A DNA stretch of 64,000 bases, taken from contig MEHQ01002099.1 in assembly GCA_008828725.1 (NCBI GenBank), positions 634,576 through 698,575 on the forward strand, read 5' to 3'. Of this stretch, positions 22,455 through 32,038 are shown one piece after another. Positions within the stretch are counted from its first letter, which is position 1; each line of letters starts with the position of its first letter. Source of the DNA: Saccharina japonica (taxonomy: Eukaryota; Sar; Phaeophyceae; Laminariales; Laminariaceae). The notes below the pieces were generated by a model that saw only the letters and a list, made by a program, of their open reading frames with translations, had not been told where the DNA came from and made no database searches. Made by a program: the position numbers and the translations under genes.

Positions 22455-22880
22455 ACGCCGGGATTCACTATCTATCATAAGGCCCACGGGTGGCTGGTGG
22501 TGCTACGACGTACGTATACAGCCCCCTGTCTCGTTTCTTCCCAAGATATTCGTGCAACATCGTGATGAAAACACATCGTGAATACGTTGTTCACCACTCA
22601 CTATTATTGCGCGGGATTCCTTCAGCAAATATGATAAAAATAATACCGTTATGTGCACCCTCTCACACAGCCAATGACCAAATCAGCCGGGATTCACTAT
22701 CATCATAGGGCTCACTGCTCACGGGTGGCTGCTGGTGCGCTACGTACGTATGGCCCCCTGCCTCGTTTCTTCCAAATTGTTGTCGCAACATCGCGATGAA
22801 AGCACATCGTGATGACGCCTGTTCACTCCCCTTTTTTTGCGCTGGATTTTTTCAACAAAAAATATTAAAATACTAAAATA
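22455..22880 (+). repeat. Diverged 228-bp tandem duplication
   Basis: GCCGGGATTCACTATC, CACGGGTGGCTG, CCCCCTGYCTCGTTTCTTCC and CATCGTGATGAAA-like blocks recur in the same order at about +228. Confidence 0.7.
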
Positions 22881-23760
22881 CCCCGGTGCGTATGATATGA
22901 ATGATCTCATTGTTATGATACACAATACACACCGTTGCTCCCTCACGCAGACATAGCCAATGCCCAGACACGCCTTCAAACGCCTTAGCTTACATACCTG
23001 CGTACTGCACATACAACCCCCCCCCCTAAAAAACTCTATCTGGGCGTCTTCCCATGATTCAATACACAATACACCCATACCAGGCATGCAGCTTCCAGCC
23101 GCCGATCTCACCACAGCGACCACGTGCCTGTGGCTAAGTGTCAAAACGGCAATATTCTCCAGTAACTGAAAGAACAACGAGCGACTAAAACTTCTCCGAA
23201 AACCGTGTGCTCATTCCACGAAACGCTCCCGCCAAAAATTCCAATCAACAGAACGGAAGAAACCAACCAAAAACGTATCGAAAATATTGCCCGCCCCACA
23301 CTTCAAAGCAAAGTGTTCTTACTAAACATAGTATAGCATCTGCACAATAAGGCGTCCTTCTCGTAATACTAAAAAAAGCAAAAAGGGTACGACAAGGCGC
23401 CCTTCTCTCGCAACCGGTAGTGGGCCGCAACTGCAGTGGGTCATGCAGCAATACTGGTCGCCCCAGTCGTTTCCAGAGCGCGCCTGACATCAACCGAAAA
23501 AAAAAAGAAAAAAAAAAAACGCATGGCATTGTCGGTGACGATCGGGCGGGGATACGGGAGAATCGCATACCGACTCTCAGTCTGTAAGCGGTTGGTGAAA
23601 TGAAACCAGGCGAGACGCGAAATAATCGATAGGAGAAAGCGACGCGATGCAATCGCAGCCGGCGTTACTGCAAGTACCAGCAGGCACAAAATAGGAGGCG
23701 TTCACCGGTCAAGCCAGCAGTACGTACATAGTGTATATGACTTCGCCCAGCTTCGAAAAC
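22881..23760. other. No gene recognised
   Basis: A minus-strand ORF (23245-23652) has no family match or splice support. There are A-rich runs at 23497-23518. Confidence 0.4.
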
Positions 23761-23766
23761 AAACTT

Positions 23767-24057
23767 GCACACCCCGCACGAATACGAATACGAATAGGTA
23801 TTCGTATTCGTTGGCGTCAAGTTCGGTTTATGGGGCGAATATTCGTCTGTGGACGAATAGTCTCTCCAAAAACGTGGGGCGAATATTCGCCCGTGGACGA
23901 ATACTCTCCCCCAAAACGTGGGGCGAATATTCGTCCGTGGACGAATAGTCTCCCCCAAAACGTGGGGCGAATATTCGTCCGTGGACGAATGCTACCTATT
24001 CGACGGATAGTTTTCACGAATATTCGTCAAAACCATCCGTATTCGTGCGGGGTGTGC
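23767..24057. mobile_element. 291-bp TIR element with internal minisatellite
   Basis: 20-bp perfect TIRs, GCACACCCCGCACGAATACG and its complement, are flanked by direct AAACTT (23761-23766 and 24058-24063). Inside are four units of about 51 bp built on GGCGAATATTCGTCCGTGG and ACGAATAGTCTCCCCC. No coding capacity was seen and the superfamily is unclear; six is not a common target-duplication length. Confidence 0.8.
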
Positions 24058-24485
24058 AAACTTGACAGCTAGTAGTGCGCCCAAACTCCTCAGTACAGCT
24101 TCCTTCCCGAGAAAGTTCCCGAGAACGTTCCCAGGAGGTCAGGTTGAAGGTTAGGCTTAGGGTTTAGATTCAGGAAAAATTCAAGCATGTTGTTGAAGGT
24201 CGACCAAGTGGTCATACATATACACGGATACACGGCTCGACCAAGATAACGTGACCGCGGTGAAACGTGCGGTGTAATAGTAAATAATTGCGGCGCAATT
24301 GCAGCGGGCGTTGCTGAAGTGTACCAGGCATTTAAACAGGTATATAGTAGGAGGCGTTCTTCGCCGGTCAAGACGGTGTGAAGATCGAGGTGATATGTGC
24401 GGTCTTACTATAATCGTGAAGCGGCGTAACCGTGAGGCGGCGTAATCGTGAGGCGGCGTAATCATGACGCGCGTCCCTGACGTAC

Positions 24486-24581
24486 CTGCGGAACTCTCGC
24501 GAAGACATCCCCACCGCCTTGCCGTCCAGTGTCATTAGGAACTCCACTGCACTCCTCAGGGCAACGAAACAGTAGCCCGGC
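24486..24581 (-). CDS. VPS9 RabGEF exon 6
   Basis: The exon is 96 nt. The acceptor is GTGTGTTTCAG|G, after a CTG-rich pyrimidine tract, and the donor TTCCGCAG|GTACGT is near consensus. It encodes PGYCFVALRSAVEFLMTLDG and KAVGMSSREFRR. This matches the last VPS9 helix (G-Y-F-F-T-N-L-x-S-A-V-x-F-I). The join to exon 5 is in phase (GA|G). More exons must follow at lower coordinates, but none was recognised. Confidence 0.85.
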
Positions 24582-27500
24582 CTGAAACACACAGCAGCAG
24601 CAGCAGACACAGCGTCGCAACATCAGGTCAAACTGGATGAAAAATGTAAAACGGGTCGGTGCCACGTGCCCCCTCCTCGAGGTGACCTATGGATCCTTGA
24701 GGCTCGTGAGGGATGCGCGCAGGGCTTTATCCTGTTTTAAAGCAAGCCTTCCCAGATGGTATAGTATTGTATGGTTTGGTATGGTATGGTATGGTATGGT
24801 ATGGTATGGTACTGCTGTATGGTTTAATTATGTTATGTTATGATATGTTATGTTATGGTATGGTATGGTTTTGTTATGGTATGGTATGGTATGGTAACGG
24901 ACGATGGGTGACAATGGGTCTTGTCAATTATTTTGCTCTTTGTTCCCAGCGGCAGCAAGCATGCCGGCCGCTACGACGGTAGGGGCGCACCAATACTTTT
25001 CTGGGGTCATGATAATTACTTGATTATAGTATAGGAAATTTATACTAGTTATACTAGAAATATACCGCACCTAACACCTGATTTTTGAAAGTGCACCCCG
25101 ATGAATTATCTAAACAATCTACGAGTACTACAGTACAGTAGGTATACAACGGATAATATTAATATTGTCAAATACACTCACTTGAGTAATAGTAAGTAAT
25201 AGTCGGTAAGAGTCCGTAAAAGTCAGTAACAGTCAGTAATAGTCGGTATTAGTATTAGTCAGTACTGGTCAGAAATAGTCAGTAATAGTCAGAAATAGTC
25301 GGTAATAGTCATTAATCGTCAGTAATGGTCAGCAATCGTCAGTAATAGTCGGTAATAGTCGGTAATAGTCAGTCACAACCATTTGTTTCGCCAAGCAGTG
25401 CTATGATACAAGCAGTAGCACTTTCGTAACACGCATCCGAGTCCAGCGAATTTCGCTCCCGTGGGTGATCACGGTTCGGGCAATCTACAGAAAATAAACC
25501 CGCGCGCAACACCTCACCAATCCCATAAAAAACAGCGAGCCGTCCAGAACCGTGGCACGTGACACGACAAATGGCACCGCGCCACAACTAACATGTCCAC
25601 CCGCAAAAAACAAAACACACCGGAGGGTACACGGCACACCCACATCATCCACCCTAATATGTTCACCCACAATAAGAAATGTAACGGAGGGACGCCTGGT
25701 ACGGTATGTTTTGCCTTGTAGGGGTACATAGCTCCTAATTATTTTGAGGGTGGTGTGGCCACTTGCTTATCTTGATTACAGTATAGGAGCTCTCTGTTTC
25801 ACCCAAAAACTGACAAAACATATATCAAGGCGAACACTCCCCATGTCCTACCAGGTAGGTATACAAATGCTATATTAGTGCAAAGCATGATTGACATTCG
25901 AACGATAAGACATGTCTTATTGGATAGTTCCTCATTGCCCTTAAGGAGCCCCATCAGTCACAAATAGTAAGTATTTGCCTCAGAAGGCAAAAAAAAAGAA
26001 AAGGACAGTACCTTTATCGTAGCACCGGTCGAGGGTACAGCCAACCATTGCACGGCACCCACGTCTACCCTATAACTCGTTACCCGCAAAATTCTACTAG
26101 AGGGAGGGTTCGCGGCATCTACACCCACCCTGAAAACAAAAACATACCGTGGCGCACCTACCCACCCATCCACCAACCACCCACCCACACCACCCACCCA
26201 CCCATCACCTCGACACTGAAGCGCGACCGGACTGTAAACGCGCTGCACGTTACTCGCACATGGAGTGCAGCCTCGGCACGTTAGCCTTCAGCACCACGTA
26301 GTCAAGAACGGCAAAAATCGTCTGCGGTACCGGCCGGGTCGAGGTCGTCCCGCCATGCGGGCGCCGCCTTAGTGCCCTCCTCGTCTCTTCGCTTCAGATG
26401 CCGCCCGTGGTCGAGAAGACCGAAAATGGTGTCGCAGCAGCGCACCACTCGCGAGACAATGTCTCCCGGGCACCGTCCGCCGCCCATCTTGCGCCATACT
26501 CGTCCTGATGAGGCATGTCGAAGGGGGGGGTCGGGGGGGGAGATCGGGCCGAGGTTGGGGGAGCGGGGGCAAGGATGAGCAGGGAAGGGTGGAGTAGTGG
26601 GGGTAACGCCGGATGGGGTGGAGGTTGAGTCCGTACTTGGGGGGTCGAGCGGTGTATCGGGGGGGGGGAGGTCGCGTAAGAGTAGTTAGCTTCCAGGCAA
26701 GCAGTGAAGAGGTGGTCTGGTCGAGAGGGAAATGGGGGGTCAAGTCGAGCGTGGGGTTGATGTGGTCGCGTACAGTACTGACTGTGCACCGATCGCACGG
26801 ATGTTGCTCTAAAAAGAGTGACTAGAGGTGGTAAGTAAGAGTGACGAAAAAAGGTGGTGAAATTGTAAAATGTTACGTAAAGTTACAAATATAAATATAT
26901 ACACTTGGCGGAGGTGAAGGCATGAGTGCCCAGAACGGTCGTACACAACTCGTTAGTTTATATATACGAAATATATATATATACAATGTTCGGTTTCAAG
27001 CTGCGCCCTCAATTTGGCAGATGCTCCGCATATTTCACCTGCGCTAGGGCTACCAAACATTTGATTGTTGCTTAGCATATTTTACCATGCGCTCCTATAA
27101 TAGGGCTAACAAACGTTTCACACCTCGGTCAGATCACGACCTATCTATCTATCTATTAATATCTATCTATCTATCTATCTATCTATCTACATTAGATCAT
27201 CTAGTTCATCACCTGCCGTTGTAAGGGGATGTGCAGAATGTGCCTAGCACAGATCCAACCCAGGAAACATGTGCTACGTCATGCAGACTATACGGGTCCC
27301 ACCGCGCAACATGAGCTATAGATCACCCAGATCATACAATATCGGGAACAGATCTGCTTTGAAAGACCTAGATCACGATTCGGGAGTCGATCATCAGTCC
27401 GAGGTTGTGATTGTTTCCGCCGGTGCTAATCGTACGATTTATTATTAATAGTAGAAGCATGTTATGTTAGAGCTACTGTAATACTTAGTATGTTATACCT

Positions 27501-29269
27501 GCGCTATGGCTAAGACGGCGTCGTCGCGAGCATGCACGGCAACGCTAAGGTCGTCTGCCGTGAGGAACTGGAGCGCGCGCAGACGGGCAGAGATCGAGCC
27601 GTCCGCAGCTCCGTCTAACTTGCCACCGAACGCCAGCGGATGAATCTTCGTCATCACGAACCTGGTGTACAGCAGCAGCAGCAACAGTAGCAGATAGTAA
27701 AGAGAGCAGTAGCAGGCAGGCAGTAAAGAGAGCAGTAGCAGACAGTCAGTAAAGAGAGAAGCTACGAGTATGACCCAATAAGCGAATGAAATCGGGGTTT
27801 TCTGCGAGTATCGTAAGGCAAATTCGCATAATTTACACCGAAATGCCCATTTTTTCCCGTGAATCCACCTCAAATTCGCATACTGTAGGTAGTCTAAAAC
27901 CTATACACAAGTACAGAGCAAACGCGAGAAAACACGGGGGAAAAAAAGACATTTTGAGCAAAAACAATTGCTTTGGGTCAACGCCTATAAAGATGGCAGT
28001 AGCAAAAGCAGTAAATAGCGCAGTAGAGGGCAGTACAGAGGGAATCGAAGGGTATGAGCCCCTCGCTCCGCAATTGTTCCGGAAGATGATGGGATGAGAT
28101 TTTGAAGTGAGTGTTTCTTAGCCCTTTTTTTCCGCTGCAAAAAGCTATCCAACTCTAACTCCAAGTGTTTAGTGTCCGAAACGAGGGTGCACTTGTGTTA
28201 CTCAGGCTTAGTTTACTATTTGTGCAAAACTATTACATACTAATTCTAAGTGCTTTGTCCCCAAAAATGAGGGTGCGGTTCTAAAAGGGTTTCACATTAT
28301 TTTCAGGCATTATGTTGTACTTGAACGGCGGAGTGACGGCGAACCAGACACATGTCCGCGATTGTTTTCGGCGAGCTTGCCCCAGCGGTGTCGTACACGA
28401 ATATCGACACCCACACACACTCTCTCTGCAGAACCGTCGCACTCTACATACATCGTCAAGTTTTCCCTCTGAAGTAGATAGATCCCTCTCAAGCTCACTT
28501 GAACGGCACAGCGACGACGACACAACGACCACCACACGCCACCTCACCTTTCCAGGTGCTCTCGGCAGGCCACGATGCTGTCGTAGCCAAGCTCAGCCCA
28601 CGACGGGTGAATTCCCATGGCGTTTTGCATCGCCAAAAAAAACTCGGCGCACCTATGATATATAGAACGACGTGAACACGCGTTTGGTGGACGGCAGATT
28701 AGGCGCTTGCCTTGGTGCAGAGGTGGTCTCGTGCTCGGTTCGACAGCCACATTAACTCGGCGCGTCGCTGCCACGACAAAAAAAAAAATCATACATCTAA
28801 ATATGTTGGCTTGATTCAAGTACAGCGACCGAAGAAATGAGAAGCACGGTCACGCGCAAAAAGTGTGACACTCTGTTGTGTTTAGTGGAGGTGGGAGTCG
28901 TTTCGTTTTTTTCGTCGTCATATAATACATACACATACTTTTGACGTGATACAAGTACAGCGAACGGAGAAACGAGAAGCACGGTCACGCACGCACAAAA
29001 GGTGTGACACTCTGTTGTGTTTAGTGGGGGTGGGAGTTGTTTCGTTTATTTCATCATAACAGCAGTAGGCTGTTTGTTTGCTTTTAGATTTTTCGACGCG
29101 CATGAACGCAGAAGGCACGGCTTTTGTAGATAACGTCATCGGAGGTATGGTATGTATATACAGTAGTGCAAAGCCTGACCCGCCGCTTGTTCCAACACAA
29201 ACAAAAAAATCGTGCCAAGAAGAGATAGATAGATAGATAGATGATAGATAGATAGATAGGTAGATAGAC

Positions 29270-29315
<46 letters not shown>

Positions 29316-29473
29316 CTAGCTAGCTAGATAGATAGATAGATAGATGATAGATAGATAGGTAGATAGATAGATAGACAGGTATCTACCAGATAGATAGATA
29401 GATAGATAGATAGATAGGTATCTACCATATATATAGCTAGATTGATAGGTAGATAGGTAGATAGATAGATAGG

Positions 29474-29520
<47 letters not shown>

Positions 29521-29535
29521 GTATCTACCAGATAT

Positions 29536-29579
<44 letters not shown>

Positions 29580-31715
29580 GATAGATAGATAGATAGGTAT
29601 CTACTACATAGATAGCTAGATTGATAGGTAGATAGGTAGTTAGATATCAGATAGATATTAATAGCTAGAAAGCGAGAGCAAAACAGAACAAAAAAACGTC
29701 TCACCTTTCGACGAGAAACGTCGACCCGCACACATCAACGTCTTCAATCTCCAGCCTCATCCTCCTCGCCGCCGCGCCCCCCCGAGGGCGAGCGGAAGCG
29801 GCGCGGCCACCGCCACCGCCACCGTTGCCGAGAATGCTGAACAGGAACAACCGGATTGCTCTCACGAACCCCTTGCTCTCGGGACGCATGAGTCGGTCCA
29901 AAAACACGCGGTACGTTACCCCACTGCCGCCGGTTCCGCTCCCTTCTCCTCCCAGGCTGGACACACCCTGTCGCCCCGAGTCTGACTCCGCTGGCGAGGA
30001 AGGAGAGGTCGGCCGAAATTGAGGGGGCGCTCCGAGGGAGGGAAGCTCGGTGGGAGTGGAGAGGAGCGAGCGCAGGGCCTTGGTGTGAGCGTCCGGCGGG
30101 GACGCCGCGAGGGGCGGTGCGCTGGCCTTGGTCAAGGTAGCCTCCGCCTGAATCAGGAGGGAGAGGACGGGGCGTATACTATTAATAGCAATTTTAGGTA
30201 CGCGTCATCGTGTGAACAAATAACCGTCTCGCCTAAGCAGCACTCAGTAGCGGCAACAGAGAATCAGAATTTCTCCATGCATTCGTTCCGATTCAAGGAG
30301 GGTGGGGAGGGGGCGTACTCATTTGTTGCTTGCCTTAGTCATTTGACCATTGATCACGCATCCCTTTCGAGACGGAGCAGGGGGGAGGGGGGGGGGTCAC
30401 GAGTGTGTACAGGTGAAAAATGTATCAGCAAATATGCAGAGAGCATTCCGGAAGAGCCCCAAAACGGCATGGAGGTATACCGGTAGTCTATGTGGCTACG
30501 CGTAGACTATGGCTGAAGCTTTTTCACCAGGAACAACGGGGCACACTACGTAGTACGTACGTAAGGTCCCAGGTATTGCGGAGTATATTAAAAAAATTAA
30601 AAAACAACAGCTGTGAGCTCGAGGATTTCGTCGAAGCTCATCTTTGCTAGCTGAGTGTAATACTTCGATCGCGCGTACTTACGGATTTTATATGTCCTCA
30701 TGTAGGATGTACATCCCGTATGAGGGGGACACAATCTGGTATGATAGCAGTATACCAGGTAGACGTTAAAAAAAGAGAGAACAACGAGTTTCCTCGGAAG
30801 TAACATAGCAAGTCGTGGGCGGCGTTCGGAAACGAGCCGATGTCGGAACATAATTAGAGTCGATCGGACACAGAGGAAGGAGTGAAGTATGGGATATACG
30901 GGTCCTTGTCCGTACAGAGAGACGTTACACGAATCAATCTATAATATGATACTGGTATGGTATAAGGTAGGGAAGGAAAGGACCGCAAAGTAAGGGGAGG
31001 GATGGTAGCACTGACAGCGGGAGGCGGGAGGTGTTTCGACCCTTTCATCCAAACGAATTGAAAGCTTTCCATTTTTCCTGTGAAAGATGATGCTATTCCA
31101 GCCAGCACGAGTATCGTATCGTATACCACTCTACGTACAGCAGTAGAGATGAGTATATGCTGCTGTAGGAGTGTCTCACGCGCTATATACCGCTGTGCAC
31201 GCTGTGCATGGCAGACTGCCCGTACTATATGACAACGCACACGCGCACACAGCCTATATGATACCTGTACCTGGTACATGGTAAACCTACGTATACACCA
31301 CAAACACTCGTACTGGTACGATTTACGTGCCAGGTGCGTACACGTGCGAATACATTGAGAATGGAGTGGCTCAAGTGAGGTTACTTGTGACGTTACGGCC
31401 GCCGTGCACACCGCTTACCTGTTGCTGGGATCGGCACATTCGAGCGAGGCACGCCTTCAATGCCTCTAGACTCCCCGCTTTGTTTGCCGTCTGCACGTGC
31501 AACCCGCCTTTGGCCAGATCGCATCTATCGTCTGATTCGCTTCCAGCATCCCTTGCTGTACCAGGAGTAGCGTGACGATCTAAACATGTTGCATCTTTCT
31601 CTTTCGGAGGTGTCTCAAGCAAGATACCGACACGCTGTAGAAGCACGCTCATCTCCACGTCGCGGTCGTTCAACCGCCGCAGCAGATTTTCTGGGCTATG
31701 CTCATTCTCTCTCAT
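24486..31715 (-). CDS. VPS9-domain Rab guanine nucleotide exchange factor (multi-exon, 3' end not found)
   Basis: Six exons read on the minus strand: 31715-31419, 30147-29705, 28652-28548, 27661-27499, 26504-26254 and 24581-24486. Every intron has GT-AG ends and every join is compatible in phase. The predicted protein is about 450 residues so far: an acidic N-terminal region, a helical-bundle stretch (VFLDRLMRPESKGFVRAIR), then the VPS9 core. The core shows IHPSW, FVMTKIHPLAFGG, RLRALQFLTADDL, RCCDTIF, TADDF, YVVLKANVPRLHS and PGYCFVALRSAVEFL, in the order seen in plant VPS9 and animal Rabex-5. Family knowledge: VPS9 domains load GTP on Rab5-class GTPases at early endosomes. The usual 15 or so residues between RLHS and PGYCF are missing, so a micro-exon may be unannotated. 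The terminal exon was not found. The conserved core of exon 5 lies in a different frame from its ends. The gene is divergent from the TBC1D5-like gene. Confidence 0.85.
24765..24900 (+). repeat. (GGTAT)n microsatellite
   Basis: Imperfect ATGGT pentamers cover about 130 bp, in the VPS9 gene's downstream side. Confidence 0.9.
25170..25385 (+). repeat. 10-bp minisatellite (GTCAGTAATA)
   Basis: About 20 imperfect units. The flank CAGTCACAACC and a GTCTTATTGG...TAGTTCCTC block at 25915 recur with a shorter array at 60495-60600. Confidence 0.85.
25386..26253. other. VPS9 gene intron 5, no exon recognised
   Basis: A missing micro-exon of the VPS9 domain would be expected between 24582 and 26253. 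None with the right phase was identified by eye. Confidence 0.4.
26254..26504 (-). CDS. VPS9 RabGEF exon 5 (with internal frame conflict)
   Basis: The acceptor is CCTCATCAG|GAC and the donor TGCGA|GTAACG; the 251-nt length suits both flanking phases. The conserved core reads in a second frame: GGGRCPGDIVSRVVRCCDTI, FGLLDHG, then DPAGTADDF. It returns to the first frame for AVLDYVVLKANVPRLHSMCE after a five-T run at about 26320. Two compensating one-base indels, or assembly errors, would explain this. An alternative acceptor CGCAAG|ATG at 26487 removes the first conflict but not the second. Confidence 0.75.
26505..27498. other. VPS9 gene intron 4
   Basis: C/G-rich near the acceptor, then AT-rich with (TA)n at 26955. 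It includes a copy of the GATC-rich repeat family from 27120. Confidence 0.5.
27120..27420 (-). repeat. GATC/ATCT-rich dispersed repeat with ATCT minisatellite
   Basis: (CTAT)n is followed by ACAGATCCAACCCAGGAAAC and AGATCACCCAGATCATAC. The same conserved arm occurs at 39110-39570, 44385-44515 and 55262-55562. Confidence 0.75.
27499..27661 (-). CDS. VPS9 RabGEF exon 4 (catalytic core start)
   Basis: The exon is 163 nt. The acceptor is CTGTACACCAG|G and the donor GCGCAG|GTATAA. It encodes FVMTKIHPLAFGGKLDGAAD then SISARLRALQFLTADDLSV and ends AVLAIAQ. This is the most diagnostic VPS9 stretch: the K(Y/F)VMTK motif followed by the LxxLQFLTPExL-type helix. The upstream intron holds CAGTAAAGAGAG repeats close to the acceptor. 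Confidence 0.9.
28165..28290 (+). mobile_element. TTAA MITE debris, two partial copies
   Basis: CTAACTCCAAGTGTTTAGTG and CTAATTCTAAGTGCTTTGTC with GGTTCTAAAAGGG. Both are end-truncated; the site is in VPS9 intron 3. Confidence 0.5.
28548..28652 (-). CDS. VPS9 RabGEF exon 3
   Basis: The exon is 105 nt. The acceptor is ATCATAG|G and the donor GAAAG|GTGAGG. Joined to exon 2 it reads ERCAEFFLAMQNAMGIHPSW, then AELGYDSIVACREHLER. This corresponds to the family pattern of an acidic/aromatic helix followed by HPLW and a helix ending GLEK. The phase is perfect at both ends. Confidence 0.88.
29220..29640 (+). repeat. (GATA)n microsatellite
   Basis: About 400 bp of GATA units with interspersed GTATCTACC blocks at 29385, 29425, 29520 and 29598. 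It lies in VPS9 intron 2, just after the exon 2 donor. Confidence 0.95.
29705..30147 (-). CDS. VPS9 RabGEF exon 2
   Basis: The acceptor is TCCTGATTCAG|GCG and the donor GAAAG|GTGAGA; the exon is 443 nt and ends in phase 2. It encodes a Ser/Pro-rich linker, then TYRVFLDRLMRPESKG and VRAIRLFLFSIL, which match the helical bundle in front of the VPS9 core. A Gly/Arg/Ala insertion (GNGGGGGGRAASARPRGGAA) follows, then MRLEIEDVDVCGSTFLVER. The Gly run is encoded by a short GGC repeat. Confidence 0.85.
30305..30395 (-). mobile_element. LINE family A terminus with G/C tail (minus)
   Basis: GGGGCGTACTCATTTGTTGC, CTTAGTCATTTGACCATTG and TCCCTTTCGAGACGGAGC are the reverse of the family A end. It is in VPS9 intron 1. 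Confidence 0.65.
30600..30735 (+). repeat. Dispersed repeat related to 4575
   Basis: AACAGCTGTGAGCTCGAGG, GAAGCTCATCTTTGCTAGC, TACTTCGATCGCGCGTACTT and GTAGGATGTACATCCCG follow the 4575 order. Confidence 0.6.
31419..31715 (-). CDS. VPS9 RabGEF exon 1 (proposed start)
   Basis: The exon is 297 nt, 99 codons, phase 0. It opens with ATG at 31715 (MRENEHSPENLLRRLND) and ends CAACAG|GTAAGC, a strong donor. The first 30 residues look helical and charged. The remainder is Ser/Asp/Lys-rich linker, with EALKACLARMCRSQQQ at the end. The frame stays open upstream to 32111, so an upstream stop does not fix the start. A splice acceptor reading (TTTCCAG just before the ATG) is the alternative. I prefer the ATG because the opposite-strand gene starts only 184 bp away. 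Confidence 0.65.
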
Positions 31716-31899
31716 GCTGGAAAGCGAGGCAGCACAACACAGCAGCAGACGCAGAGTGCAACCTCTACGGGAGGGGGGGGTTAGGGGTTCTGTCCCATAT
31801 AAGACATCCTCCCAAAGAAAAGTGGAACTCCTTGACGGACTGTATGTTCGATTTATCGTGATCATCTGCCGAGCATATCGTCGCTCTCGGTGTTGCCTG
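31716..31899. promoter_or_regulatory. Candidate bidirectional promoter between RabGEF and RabGAP start codons
   Basis: Between the two proposed start codons lie 184 bp. Visible elements are a G-rich block near 31775-31785 and a TATA-like CATATAAG at about 31797-31804 in plus orientation. Both reading frames happen to be open across the interval, so one gene could have a longer N-terminus. No initiator or transcription-factor site is claimed. Confidence 0.45.
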
Positions 31900-32038
31900 A
31901 TGATGCGTGGCGAGGAAGAAGCCTGCCATGAGGCCTCTAGTACCCAAGAGCAGATTGATTCTCCTTTTTCATGCCGTGGAAGCTCGAAATGGACGCAGTT
32001 GCAAGGCCCTATTGACGTCGCTGAGACTGCTCTTCGAG
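31900..32038 (+). CDS. TBC1D5-like exon 1 (proposed start)
   Basis: Two adjacent ATGs (31900 and 31903) open MMRGEEEACHEASS, and the exon ends SSKWTQLQGPIDVAETALRG with donor CGAG|GTGAAT. It stops after one base of a codon, and exon 2 supplies the other two, giving ALRGQWGDDNTRALLW. This resembles the W...L...A..GQLRSS.FR..CW start of TBC1D5 proteins. The frame is open upstream to 31714, so a longer N-terminus is possible. Confidence 0.6.

Noticed and set aside
29220-29690. CRISPR-like array
   Set aside because: Simple GATA microsatellite with short interruptions, not repeats with unique spacers.
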